Shown here: positions 22,078 to 34,257 of the stretch, piece after piece
Numbering within the stretch: position 1 is the first letter of the stretch
Layout of the letters: every line of letters begins with the position of its first letter
Assembly: GCA_012064415.1 (NCBI GenBank)
Contig: SSNU01000205.1
Coordinates: forward strand, 167,786-231,785
Direction: 5' to 3'
DNA length: 64,000 nucleotides
Source of the DNA: Gyrodactylus bullatarudis
Taxonomy: Eukaryota; Platyhelminthes; Monogenea; Gyrodactylidea; Gyrodactylidae
Made by a program: the position numbers and the translations under genes
Notes under the pieces: model-generated
Database searches by the model: none
What the model was told of the DNA's origin: nothing
Seen by the model: only the letters and a program-made list of their open reading frames with translations

Positions 22078-25000
22078 CTTGATTGTTTCATATGCTTCAA
22101 TGATAATGGCCAAGAAGAAATTCAGTACAACATACATGAAGATTACAATGAATGAGTACAAATATACCCGAGAGAAGAACACGAGGCCGAGCGAGGCAGA
22201 TTGTGAGTCAATAATTGAAAAAGTAACGTACATATCATCCCCATTCAGTATGGAGAATAGACACTCTAAAGTATTCATAAATGTCTGGAATTTAATATGG
22301 TAAGGGCCGAGGATAAGCCATCCAGATAATGCGAATCCAACAAATATAAACATTGAGCAGAATATGAAACGAAGGATTGACGGCAAGGCCTTGGACAGGG
22401 AAATAATCAGAACCTGTGATTAAAAAATTATTACTTTCAGAATTTGATTAATTAGTTATTATTTCCTACCTAAAAATAAAAAAATAAAATTGTTAATATT
22501 TCATTCTACAGTAAGTGCTTAGGTGATATATCCCACAGGAACGTCTTATTTGGTAATGGATTAGCCCATGTCGCTGAATGTTACAGCTTCAAATTACAGG
22601 ATTCAAATTGTGCCAGATAGAGCTATTCAATTTTGGAATTTATCTCATTTTTCCATATGAAAGTATCAAAATTTTATGAAGAAATACATTTTGTTGACCG
22701 ATTCAAAAGGAACACTCACTGATTTAAGAAAAAAATCGAAAAGAAAATTTTAGAAACATTTTAAATTGTACGCTGTCGTGTCAGAGGAATGAAATGTTAT
22801 TTTTCCGGATCACCATTAGCCAAGGAAAGTTATTCTTATTCATTTTATTGAAAAAAGGCATCCTAATTCATAGATACCGAAGCGGTAAAAACGATTGAAA
22901 AATGGGAAGTAGGCATTCGCACGTGTATAGAGTGGTTTCTAAAATTTCTACGACCAATTTTGGTCTTCTTGTCGATTGGTGATCCGGAGAAATTACATTT
23001 CATTTCTCTCAAGTCTTGAAATCAACAAAAATTTTAAACTCAAGTTCAAAACAAATGTAAAATCGCGCTAGATCGAAATTAAAAATTTTTTTGAAATCAA
23101 TATTTTTCGATTATTTTTTCTTTCATCAGTTCCTTTCAAATTGGTTACCAAAAAATTGATCGAGAGTTGCTGTAGCGAGCACGATTATATAATCAAGTAG
23201 TCTGTGTTTTGGATGGTCCTAGTTTGGCAAATGAAGAGGGAAATGCGTCTATTTGATTCATTCTTTTTGTGATAACTGCAAGCATATGAGAATTGACCCG
23301 TCTGATTGCTTTCAGTATATGAACACACATGAGGTGCGTTTCTTGTGCTGTAACAGGTATTTGCATCTTAGATTCTCAAAATTTTTATCTGCTCCAAAGA
23401 AAACTACAAGGCTAGTCTTAAATTATTTTGGTTTTTTCACAAAAAGAAGCAATACAGAACCTGGAAATTGGACCTTACACTCAAATTATTCAAGTCTCAG
23501 AATCCCAAAATGTAAAATTTTTATTCAAAGTATATTCACAATTTTCAGATTATTTGGCAAGACTTCCTCCAACATTTTTTTGGGTTTTGTTCTAGTTTTT
23601 CTCTTGGACAGAAAGCACAACAAGCTTTGCTTACAAGGAGAATCACGGGTTTCTTGCCGGTTGGTTCTATTTATAAGAGGTCTTCCTGTAAAATTTCAAA
23701 AATTTTCTCTTCTAGAATATTTTCACATTCATGATGTCAAACTATGAAGAACATCCAGCGTATTCCATCTTTGAGTTAATCCTCTGCACGATCCATGAGT
23801 AAAACCAAAGTGCTCCCTCTATGCTGTTTTAGTATAAAATGATCTCTGATTTTTTCTTGTCATCTCAAAAATTTGGAGCGTTGACAGATGAAGAATGGGT
23901 TTGTATTATCTATGGTATTTACTTGAAAAGATCTAAGCAGAGAAAGATTTATTCTTTGGACAAATACCGACCAAAGAAGTCTTATTTTTCAAATACATGG
24001 CAATACTATACGTAACGCAAGTTATAACTACATAAGCTAAGTAGCTAGGGAGTGATTTGCCCGAGTTGAGAATATTATGCATCAACTGTCTTACTACTCA
24101 GAAGATTGAAAAAGTCAGCCTGATCAACCATTTTAAGGGGGTACTCGTGAATTTTATAATGTTTTGGGCTAAAGTTAAGCAGTTATTTAGGAGTAAAGAT
24201 GAATATTTGATAGGTTTAAAATTATTTTTTGATAGAAAACTAAATTTATTTAGTAGAATCTCGAGGTAAAAATAAAATTTATACAAATATGAATCTTGGT
24301 TATTGATATGGTTTAATAAAATAATTCGAGTTTATATCTGATGTTGGTGTAACTAGCATGTAAAGAAAGGCGCATATGTTGCGAATTTGCAAACCTAAGA
24401 GGGAGTAGATGTCAATGTTGAAACTGGTCTTTAGGTCAAGGGTGTTGTTGAGAAGGTACGTGAACTTCAATTTATTCCTGGTAAGGTATGGGGATGGCGA
24501 GAGTTCTTTGCATTGAATCTGGAAAGAAATAGAGAAGGCAAGTCTGCGAGTCCAGATAGGAAAGAGTTGAGCCTTAGCTAGCAGGATACGGTAAGAGAAA
24601 GGGCCAAAACAAGACCGAAGAAATCTTCTTTGAATTTTCTCAAGTTCATCACTAACTTTACGGGTTATATTCCTTATCAGTCCGGATGCATAGTCAAATG
24701 TAGGTACGATCATTTGTTTGTATAAAATTAATCGTAGGGGTTTAGAGGTTACCAGGTTTTTCATTGTCAAAATTGAGAAATTTGAGTCCCTTTTAACTAT
24801 TTTGAGATGAGGAGCCATAGAGAGTTTATGATCAAAGGAAATACCCAAATCTTTGACCGATTTAGTGAGATATACCAAGTACTTATTGGGGAGGGTTACT
24901 TATTATGATAGAATTTATCATCGATCGGTTCTTCTTTTCTTCTAATCAAATGGTAAAAATCATCAGCTGCATTCATTTTTTAGCATAAAGTCCATTGGAG

Positions 25001-26984
25001 CCCGTCTTAAAAAATGTGAAACTCTTTATATCCAGGTTTCTAACTTGCTAAATAAACAAAATTGTAAATAAAAACATTCTGTTGAGTTTATCAATGAGGT
25101 CAGAAAGACGGCCTGAAGTTTTCCTTATCTCGTATTGAAAATATGAATAAAAAATCAGGCTTCGAATTTAACTGGTAAAAGTCAAGATTCTTTATTTGAA
25201 CCCAAGGGTCTAGAGTTAGAACTTATAAATAATTACATATTTTTATATCATATATAGTTTATTATTGGAAGTAGAGACATCATTCTCTAACATGCCAATG
25301 ATCGTTAATTTAGAATTTTAATTTAATAAAATAAGAAACAAACATTACTTTCAAGACCATATACAAAAAAAGTAGTGTCTAGATCAAAATTTCGCATTTA
25401 TTTGTTTTAATCTGGCGATTTAAATATATTCTGACTTCATATTAAGTTCTTCAAGTGTAAAAGATACAGTGAATGCTTACGTTTACCAAAGTCTGATTGC
25501 TACATTCAAGTGCATTGAAAAATTGCATCAAAAATTGAGTAATTTTTCTGTTGTATGATTTAATGATACATTGAATAATAATAATTATAATTATTATCTG
25601 ACTATATTTGACTGTACAAACGATGATCAAAATATTTATAATCGATTATAATTATAAATCATAAGAATTATATAGACTCACGGAATACTTTTGTGAAATG
25701 TCAATGTATTTCAGGATACTTATCCATACCAGCATAGTTCCAATGCCCAAAAAGTATGAGCAAAATTGAAATTTGTAGTAAATCTATATATGGGAGTTAG
25801 TATTTAGAAAAATAATACTAATTACTTCTGCCTCTACATTTGCCTTGATGATCGATCCAATGATGATGAATAAATCTCCGAAAACGATTAGGTAATACCA
25901 CTTTGAAATGAAATCTGAAGAACAATTTCCAATGTCTTCATCTTGATATTTTTTGAAATACTCTCTTGTAATCTAAGCGAAAGATGATTGCACAACTCAC
26001 GATGAACAATTTGAAGCCTCTAAATAAACTCCTTATGCATAGATACATGGATATGATAGACAAGATAATAGCTACAATATCAATGGCCAAAGAAGTGCTA
26101 GTACGTATGGCTTCAGGATCTGATCCAAGAAGAATATCATTCTTAAAAGACTCTCTATTCAAGAAATGACTTTGAATGTATCCCAAGACACGACTGGTGG
26201 TGAAGCTGTTGTCAAAAACCACTGTGACATGAAACGTGTATTTTATCAAGTTTACAGTATTAAATGTTTTGATTAGAACACTAGAGTTGAGTCTAAACTT
26301 GATATCAATTTTCTCTAAACTAAGTACATAGAGAAACTGGGTCTAACTTGGCAGGGTCGACAATAATTCCACCAGATTTTAGAAAATTTAAAATGTTGTT
26401 AACTTTGATTGATTCTTCGGGATAGTTGGCAAGATTGAAAATATTACAAACTATTTTATTTAAAAATAATTTACCTGTTTTTAAATACTGTAGTTTCTGC
26501 TCATCAATCCGAATGTCGACGTATGTTATACATATTTCGACCTCTTGACTTTTTTCTTTGGTAAGAGTGTAACCTCCTATGGAAATATCATTTGTTTTAT
26601 TAAACTGAGGTAATAAGAAAATCGTACTTGTGATAGAGTGAAACTTAAAGCGTTATTTAGTTCATCGTTAGTGTAATAGGAAAACGGACCACTATTGGGC
26701 GGATATGGAATAGTTTCATAAGATGATTGCCAATCTTTCAAATATAAATGTTCAAAGCTAGATTGCGAATTGGAATTATACTGGATTGAATGAGCTAAAG
26801 CAGATCCAAAGTAAACTAATTGAAAAGTGATAACAATTAGTTTAACTAATTGAATGGTTAGCTTAAAGGGAACTCTCTTCAAGTGCCAATATTTATTTAG
26901 GGTAGGCATAAAATAATAATAAATTTTTCTTTTCAACCATATCTTGATTAAGTCATCTGAAACATTGACTTGTTCATCCTCCAT
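22078..26984 (-). CDS. MCOLN: Mucolipin-type TRPML cation channel
   Basis: Seven exons: 26984-26628, 26604-26475, 26450-26348, 26319-26001, 25972-25826, 25783-25682 and 22413-22078. They give about 498 residues in one frame, followed by an unresolved short 3' end. TRPML channels release Ca2+ and other cations from lysosomes and late endosomes. The first membrane segment is at residues 42-62. The pore helix and filter read LFSILNGDDMYVTF, with the NGDD filter at about 443-446 as in TRPML1, followed by S6 and AYETIK. KALPSILRF and GWLILGPYH are family signatures. Five introns are only 23, 24, 28, 28 and 42 nt; the sixth is 3.3 kb and full of repeats. The start lies 164 bp from the divergent cytohesin start. 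The exon 3/4 junction is the least certain. Confidence 0.85.
22880..23130. repeat. Dispersed repeat family B, copy 1
   Basis: This shares ordered blocks with 59325-59560: AAGCRGTAAAAA, TCTACGACCA, ATTGGTGATYC, GATCAACAAAAA-like stretches and TTCGATTATTTTTTCTTT. It lies inside the long mucolipin intron. It is noncoding and its termini are not identified. Confidence 0.5.
24300..24878 (-). pseudogene. Non-LTR retrotransposon RT C-terminal fragment
   Basis: A 190-residue minus-strand frame begins in the conserved thumb region (SVKDLGISFDHKLSMAPHL) and contains MIVPTFDYASGL, then a stretch beginning ELEKIQRRFLR and, further on, LFPIWTRR. This is the typical region downstream of the catalytic YADD motif in Jockey/RTE-like LINE reverse transcriptases. 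The frame is intact over this part, but all upstream domains are missing, so it is a 5'-truncated copy inside the 3.3 kb mucolipin intron, in the same orientation as the gene. Confidence 0.75.
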
Positions 26985-27148
26985 AGCTCGAAATAGACAA
27001 AGTTTTACTCAAAAATAATTAAAATCCAATAAATGTGTATTTTGAATATGAAACATAAAACAGTAAAAACAAAAGAACCACGTTTTATTTTTGTTTCACC
27101 GTATGTTTATTATCTGGGTGGTATGAATTATTAATAAAATGAACAAAG
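26985..27148. promoter_or_regulatory. Bidirectional promoter region, MCOLN / cytohesin
   Basis: Only 164 bp separate the two divergent start codons, so both promoters and both 5' leaders must lie within or beyond it. No TATA box or other motif stands out. Confidence 0.5.
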
Positions 27149-30136
27149 ATGCAGGATAGTTGTAAGTCACTATTACTCACCGTTTAGTGATAAGCCCTCA
27201 AGAAAGTGAACGATTAGAGTCTATCAGAAGGGAAAAGAAAGAGATTTTTCAAAAGATTGAAGTGAATACTTGTAATAATATTTTAGATTCTCAATTCTGA
27301 ATTAAATGATATAACTAAAAAACTGGATATATTATGCATACCTCATGATGAGTAAGATTATCATATAATATTTTTCAGTCAAGATCCTGTCTTGTTTCGT
27401 AAGAAGAATGCGATCAAAATGTTTATGTCGAATCCAAAGTCAGCCATAGAGTTCCTAACTGTACACGGAATAATAGATGGATCGCCAGAATCAATTGCAA
27501 AAATATTCATAGAAGAAAATGATCATCTATGTAAGACTACAATAGGAAACTACATTGGTGAAATGTGAGTTGTATTTATATAATTTTGAAATTTTAGTTC
27601 GAAAGATTTCAACCTCGAAGTATTGCATTATTTCACAAAACATCAAAATTTCACAGGAACAGAATTCGTTAATGCTCTTAGAGATTTTCTAACTACTTTT
27701 AACATGCCTGGCGAGAGTCAAAAGATTGACAAAATTCTAAAGACATTTAGTCAGGTATATCACGAACAAAATCCGGTTATTTTTTCCAGTTCAGGTTAGT
27801 TTTTCTTACTCATCATCTAAATATGCTTAAATTAAAATTATTATTAATTAAAGAGGACGCATACGTTTTGGCATATGCTGCAATCATGCTCAACACTACT
27901 CTTTATAATGAGAATGTTAAAGCCCAACCAAATGGTCTTGCAGATGAGGAATATTTTGTTAAAACAATGATGAATTATGATGATACAACTCATTTATCTG
28001 AAAACATTGTCCGAAAAACATACAATTCCATTAAATCCAAGCCTATTCGTCCTAATCTAGGCAAACAAATAACTCTTGGTTCTTCCCACTATGGCCAAAG
28101 TGTATTTAAAGGATTTCTATTCAAGATGTGTTAGTATTTACTTGAGCTCGTGAATCTTTTTTGGATTTTAATTGTTTATTTCCTCACAGCTGGTCCTGTA
28201 AAAACTTGGAAGAAAAGATGGTTTGTTCTCACCGACACTTCCCTATTATGCTTCATTAATTCTGATGTGAGTTAACAAAGAATTTTTAAATTAGACAAAA
28301 CATAATATTGGTCTAGTTGAAAATTTTTTAAATAATCATACATCTTTTTTAAGCTCTTGTCTTTGAGAAAATCGAGTATGTATCATACTTAGTTCGATTA
28401 ACATTAATAATTTAAGATCCTGATTTATCGATCTAGTGATAAGTTTCATATTTTATCTACAAAATTGATCACTCTACTCTAGTGAATTCATCAGTTAGAG
28501 TTTTCCTTGATTTGAAATAAAAATTCTCAGTATCATTCAACACAATCATTTATCATGAAATAAGAGTTTTTTTATTATGGTTTGTTTTTAATTTTTTTTC
28601 AGCAAAAAGAAAGCCAATCAAAGGGAGTAATACCGTTGGAGAATGCTCAAGTCACAATAATAACGAATGATAGAAGCAAAGAATTTGCCTTTAACATAAT
28701 CCCAAATTGTCAATTTACTTCCCCCATTTCCTCAACCATCTCGCCCAAAAGTAAGTTAATTTTTCTTTTTACTTTACTTTATCCTAAAAGTATTTCTTTG
28801 AATTTTTCTTAAATAATCTAAATTTATCAACACAGAAATAGCTTGTTCTTTAATGCCTAGATCATATGTTTGCTTCACCTTTAGCAACCTTTTCGGTAAA
28901 CTCCTTAAAGCATTTCATCTATCTCTTGATTTAACAAAAGCACATGAAAGCAATTATAGATTGATGAAGTCATCACTCTTTTGGATGATGATAATGATGA
29001 TACAATACTTTCTCACTATTCATTCTCTTTCTCAAAGTGACTCCTTGGATAAGATTAGCAATGAAATTTCTCTGATCACAACACTGTAGATTTTTCAAGT
29101 TGCTACATACTATATTCTGATAAAACATTCAAGTTGACAAAATTTAATACAAATATTCTCTTCAAGTGTGAATTATATCATATATTTTTAATATATAAAA
29201 TTTCAATTCTAGGCAACGGATCCATTCCAAACTTTCAAGCCCTCTTCTCAGACGGAAATAACAATAGTGGGTCATCTTCATCTCAACAAAATATACGATC
29301 TGATCATTCTCAGTCATCTAACAATCATACAATGCATCATAATCATTTAACAAACAATCATTCTAATCCTGGCAACAATCGTGAGTGATACTCTTTCATT
29401 CATTCATTAGAATAACTAAAAAATGTCCTTCTGTCCACATTAACAAATGTATCATCATTAATTTGTCGACTCTTTCTTCCGCTGTGTGGGAATATCCTTT
29501 GTTAAAATTCTAATGGATTATTATTCCTACTCCAAGAGTCCAAATGTTACATCTCGTCTTACTTAGTCAAACAACTCAATCAAAACTAACTTCTTCTCTA
29601 TTTTCCCCTATATCATGCCTATATCTAATTTATATATACCTAATTAACAATTATTCGGAATAGACTGACTTAATGATAATAATACTTTTTCCCTTGATTT
29701 CAACTAATTATAGTGCTTCTTTCTATTTTTTCCTCTCACCTTTTATTTTAAATGGATTTTTTTAATTGAAAATGTTAATGGATTTCTTCTAGATTCTAAC
29801 AGTAACTACCAAATGTGGCGTTTGGCTGCTTGCACACAAGAGGATCGAGATGTGTGGCTAGATCAAATTAAATTTGTCATCGATTCTCTCAGAGCGAATC
29901 GAACCTGTTTTGAAATTCTAAATCGGAGAAATAGCACCTCGAGCATCAACAATACTAATAGTGTCCATTTGCCTTTATCCACTAATCTATTCGATCACTA
30001 TCGTGATGCCAGTAGTCTTGAGAATGAAATAATTTGTCCAAGTGCTATTAACATGGGTCACTTGAAAAATATTAATAGTTCGTCCAAACTTGATTCTAAC
30101 TCCTCACCAAAACACGACTGTAACGAGGATAAATAA
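27149..30136 (+). CDS. Cytohesin-like Arf guanine-nucleotide exchange factor
   Basis: Ten exons (27149-27161, 27188-27261, 27287-27351, 27379-27564, 27598-27794, 27854-28129, 28190-28266, 28603-28750, 29213-29380 and 29793-30136) join in frame to 515 residues. A short coiled-coil start (SPQESERLESIRREKKEI) is followed by a Sec7 domain (about 55-265) with the catalytic glutamate at 112 in IGNYIGE and the MPGESQKIDKI signature. A PH domain begins at GPVKTWKKRWFVL. Cytohesins activate Arf GTPases at membranes bearing phosphoinositides. The PH domain is interrupted by a Ser/Asn/His-rich insert (residues 346-401) encoded by one exon, before the final helix (DRDVWLDQIKFVID). The first four introns are 26, 25, 27 and 33 nt. 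Exon 1 has only 13 coding bases. Confidence 0.85.
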
Positions 30137-30753
30137 ACCGAGTCATTTTCGTACTCCCCCTCCCCGTTGAACTAGAAATGTATAATGAATTGTGATCTGA
30201 AAAAACCTATTATTATCTTTTTATCTACAACAATATCCCATAAACCTTGTTTTGATGATATAATTCCGAATTTTTCTATTACATTATTATTATTGTCTCT
30301 ATTTAAAATGATTATCCATTTCTATTATCCACATTTATTCCCAGTATTGATTTGAACCATTGAGAAATTTTTAATGAATCATATTGTACAGTTCAGATAA
30401 CAATCGCTCCCTCCAACCCCCTAATTACCATAATCATTCTCGATAACGATGCCAGATTATTATATATGTATTATACATGACGATCCATGATAAGCTTAAT
30501 TAATATTACACCATTATTTATCACCATTCCAGAGGGCGCAAAAATATTTTGAGCGCAAAGTTTAATGATTATTATTATTCTTAATAAAATTTCCTCAGTT
30601 ATCCAAATATTTATGATAAACTCAGTACTTTCATTTCTTGTTATTATTATCCCTGTCAAATAAAATTCTAATTGTAGCACCATCTCCTGTTTTTACTTAC
30701 TTATAATCTAGTTCCTGTAGAATTCATCAATGATGTATTTTTCTATTATTTAG

Positions 30754-31201
30754 CTATTAACATTAGTCAAAGGTTATCGTCAACTCTCGACAGAGTCTCA
30801 ACTCTTACGCCAAGCTAGCTTAGCTCTCTATAGAAAATGCTTCAAAGTTGCTAACAACTGGAATAATTATAGTAATGACAAGAAAACGAATGATGCAGAA
30901 CGTGAGTATATTAAAAATGAGACAAGGAGACTTTTCAAACAGAACAAAAATTTGACAGATCCCGAAGCTATCAAAGTAATTCTGGTTAATATTATTTTAG
31001 GCCCACTTAAAAGAAGGTGAATCTCGTCTTGAATTGGCTTTGCATTACATGAACCCTTATCCAAGATTTGCTAATGCTCCTAAAGGAACACTTTCAGCCA
31101 AGATTACAGATAAGGCATCCACTACCAACACAAGTATGAGAAAAAAACTCAGTAGTTCAACTCCAGCCTATCTACGATCGTATGACAATTTTAAGAAATA
31201 G
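30754..31201 (+). CDS. LYRM1: LYR motif protein 1 (5' end unresolved)
   Basis: Two exons are clear: up to 30975, and 31001-31201, with a 25 nt intron between them. The LYR tripeptide motif (ALYRKCFKVANNW) and ETRRLFKQNKNLTDPEAIK match human LYRM1 closely, as do ALHYMNPYPR and the C-terminal LRSYDNF. LYR proteins are small helical mitochondrial proteins that bind acyl carrier protein and assist Fe-S or respiratory-complex assembly. The in-frame sequence before LYR is open back to 30754, where an acceptor-like TTTAG occurs. The initiator exon was not found and should lie between 30140 and 30750. The gene runs in the same direction as the cytohesin gene and converges on the endosulfine gene. Confidence 0.8.
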
Positions 31202-31506
31202 AAAACATTAGTAAATAAAGATTTATGAAAACGTAATCTGTATTTTATAAGCACATAAAAATTTGTTGTTTTGGCTTTCAGTTGTTTTCTAAATATTCTT
31301 CAGAATTCAAAATAATAACATGATAAAAAATTGATAAAACACCAAACTTTTATATGGTTCGTTTTACACTCAGCTAGAAAGCCAAATGTAGCAGAACCAA
31401 GGCGTTTTGTCTTGGTAAAAACTTAGAATTTATACAATAAAGTTCATAATATGCATACTTGATAAAATGGCAATGGGTATATATTGCAATATTCAAGGTT
31501 TATAAA

Positions 31507-31877
31507 CTATCGAGATAACTTTGAGGGATGGTTAGTTTTGTGATGATCGGAAAAATAAACTCTTCTAACTGCTGCGATTTTTTCAGGAGTGGGAATTAAA
31601 TTTCCTGTTGCCTCGAGCAAAATAGCTTCTTCTAGCTGGAGAGGTAGTCTATCATCACTGATAAGACGAGCTCTTGCCATATTGTAGTCACCAGAATCAA
31701 AATATCTCGACTTTTCTTTTCTACGTTTTGCCAAAATTTGATGCGCTGCATGTCTGTTATTTAATCCATAATATCGTTGAGACAAAAAAGAGTTTTCGAA
31801 AGTTGTTGAATGGGACTTAATTGGAGATTTAAACTAAATTTACTTACTGAAGACGTCGACAAACCAGAATCAGACAT
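31507..31877 (-). CDS. ENSA: Alpha-endosulfine / ARPP-19 family PP2A inhibitor
   Basis: Exons 31877-31848 and 31815-31507 are separated by a 32 nt intron and give 112 residues. The invariant FDSGDY core, extended as RYFDSGDYNMARA, is at the centre. In other animals Greatwall kinase phosphorylates its serine, turning the protein into a PP2A-B55 inhibitor that sustains mitosis. A downstream LIPTPE matches the D.IPTP block of vertebrate ENSA. The C-terminal PKA site (RK.S) of vertebrates is not obvious, as the tail reads HPSKLSR. The start codon is 101 bp from the divergent DDX10 start, suggesting a shared promoter. Confidence 0.88.
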
Positions 31878-31978
31878 TTGTTCATTCAAATAAGTGCGAA
31901 ATTCTAAAACAAATTTTTCCTGATTCGTTATTTGTATTCTTAAAAGTTTTTAATGACACAATTTTTCAAAAGTTTGGA
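31878..31978. promoter_or_regulatory. Bidirectional promoter region, endosulfine / DDX10
   Basis: About 100 bp lies between two divergent ATGs. On the minus strand, TTTGTTTTAG at about 31905-31914 looks like a splice acceptor just upstream of the endosulfine ATG, so a 5' UTR intron or trans-splice site is possible. This is speculative. Confidence 0.4.
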
Positions 31979-34223
31979 ATGACAAGAGGGAACAAACCCC
32001 CGTTCTCGAAAAAATCAGACATTAAAAAGGCTAAAAGAAAAACCTTTGAGGCTGAGATTAATGAGCTTAAACAAAAATATACTCATTTCATCGATAAACT
32101 TGGCCACAAGTTCAATAGGTTCACTGAAATGCCATTATCTGAAAAAACATCAAAGTCTCTAGAGGATAATAACTACATTATACCTACGGAAATTCAAAAA
32201 AGAGCTATTCTTCCTGCACTTCTTGGAAAAGATGTTATTGTTCAGGCACAGACTGGAAGTGGAAAGACACTTGCCTATGTTATTCCCGTTCTCGAATGTT
32301 TATTTCGAAATAATATAACTCCACTTGATGGAATCATTGCACTTATAATAACTCCTACTCGAGAATTAGCTCATCAAGTTTCTCTCAACTTTTCCAAACT
32401 ATCAAAGTATCATAACTTTTCTATAATCGATACTATCGGTGGAAGGCAATCTGTGAGTTTATTTGGGTAGACAATACAACTTTTAATAACTCTCTTTTTC
32501 AACTCTTTAGTCAACTATGAAAGCAGAATGGGCAGCAATATCTCAGTCGAATATAGTTATTGCAACACCTGGTAGATTTGTTCAACATCTTCTCGAAAAT
32601 TCATCTCTTTACCTATATAATTTGAAAATATTAGTTTTGGACGAAGTCGACCGGATTCTCGATGCTACATTTAGAGAATGTTTAGACATTATTCTTCAAA
32701 ACATTCCAACAACTCGTCAAAATCTGCTTTATTCCGCAACTCATAACAAGTGAGGTTTTTTTCAATAATTTTCAGGAAGCTTATTGATTCTTCAAAAATA
32801 TCTCTTAAAGATCCTATGATAATTAGTTCAGTTCATCAATCAGATGAAATTTTGGATAACGTTCAGACTCCAGAGACATTAAACCAGTTTTATGCAGAGA
32901 TTGATAGGAAAAATCGTCTTAATCTATTATTCACTTTTCTTCAGTCGCATTGCAAAAAGAAGATTCTAGTATTCTTCTCAACTCAAAAAGAGGTAAAATT
33001 TTTCAGTTCTTTATTTCAACGTCTCAATCCTTACTTTAAAATATTTGAATTTCGTGGAAATCTAAGACAAGACAAGAGAATAGATGTGTTCGATAAATTT
33101 AGAAATAATCGACATGGTTCAGTACTATTTAGCACAAACATATCCGAAAGAGGTCTTGGTATGTGAAGGCTCTTGTAAGCATTTTATTCTTTTAATTTAT
33201 CTATTTATTTTAGATTTCCCTTATGTGGATTGGGTTGTTCAATTTGATTGTCCCAAGTCGGTAGATGATTACATCCATCGAGTCGGTCGAACTGCAAGAG
33301 CTGGTAATTTGGGAAATGCTCTATTAATATTATCCCCTGGTGAGAGATTCATTGCCGATCAACTTTTATCCAAAGGAATCAATCTGCAAAAGTTTGAGTG
33401 AGTCTCTTTTCCAAAGAAAAAAATATTTGATCTTGATGGAGTAAAATTTATTTCAAACCCTTTAGGCTAGAAGAGGATAAAATATTCAATACAATCTCAA
33501 AGAAAGGATCTTCTATTCTCGCCGAAGATAAAGAATTAAACTCACAAGCCAAGAAGGCGTTCTATGCTTTTGTTAATGACTATTTCTACAATCCCACATG
33601 TTATTCTAAAAAGAATTCCTTCGTAATGTCGATTAAGGATTTCAACTTTTCAGATCTTAGTCTTTCATATGGTTCGTTTCTTTTAATATTTATTTCAAAC
33701 TGAAGAATAACAATTGATTCACCTAGGTTTATCAATCATGCCGAAATTACCCAAGTCAGTACTTAAAAAAATTAAAGACAATAATAATCATAATTTTGCT
33801 GAAGAAACTGAAGCTACAGAAGAGTTTTTGATCAGAAAAAGGAAACCAGATGAACCTGTTATTTCAGAAGAGAAGGCAGAAACATCACCAAAGAAAACTA
33901 AAATTTGTAAATTATTCGATAATGAAAGAGAGGAATCTGATCTCAATGGTCCTTTGAATATCGAAGAGGAGGCCAAACTCCTAAAGGAGGAAGTCAACAA
34001 GACCGATCTTCAGAACTGGCGCAACAAGATTAAAGAGCGTCATAGAAAAGAAAGGATAAAACTGAAAGAAATGCGTAAGAATGAGAAAATACAAAAAGAC
34101 ACTGATCAAGAAGGTCCAGATTTTGTGAACTCAAATCCATCTTCTCCCGAGGAAACTCAGGATAATGATTGTGAAGATGAAAATGTGTATGAAATGTCGA
34201 CAGAAGAATCTGATTCAGATTAA
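31979..34223 (+). CDS. DDX10: DEAD-box RNA helicase DDX10 / Dbp4
   Basis: Six exons (31979-32452, 32511-32749, 32776-33158, 33214-33397, 33466-33671 and 33727-34223) give exactly 660 residues. DDX10/Dbp4 acts in the nucleolus in early 18S rRNA processing and release of U14 snoRNA. Visible motifs are the Q motif, AQTGSGKT (90-97), PTRELA (126-131), TPGR (177-180), SAT (233-235) and HRVGRTAR (387-394). The family features [12 protein letters not shown] and SVDDYIHR are present, with a basic/acidic C-terminal tail. Motif II reads DEVD (202-205) instead of DEAD. Introns are 58, 26, 55, 68 and 55 nt. The protein is shorter than the human one (about 875), mostly in the tail. Its stop is 34 bp from the convergent Swi5 gene. 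Confidence 0.93.
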
Positions 34224-34257
34224 AAGCATATATATATATTGATTCGTAAAAAATAAA

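Noticed and set aside
23253..23747. 164-codon plus-strand open frame in the mucolipin intron
   Set aside because: It has no recognisable domain and a biased Phe/Leu/Ser composition, and it lies antisense within an intron full of repeats. It is probably chance or element debris.
28853..29089. Open frame in an intron of the cytohesin gene
   Set aside because: It does not match PH-domain sequence, and including it would break the reading frame joined by the flanking exons.
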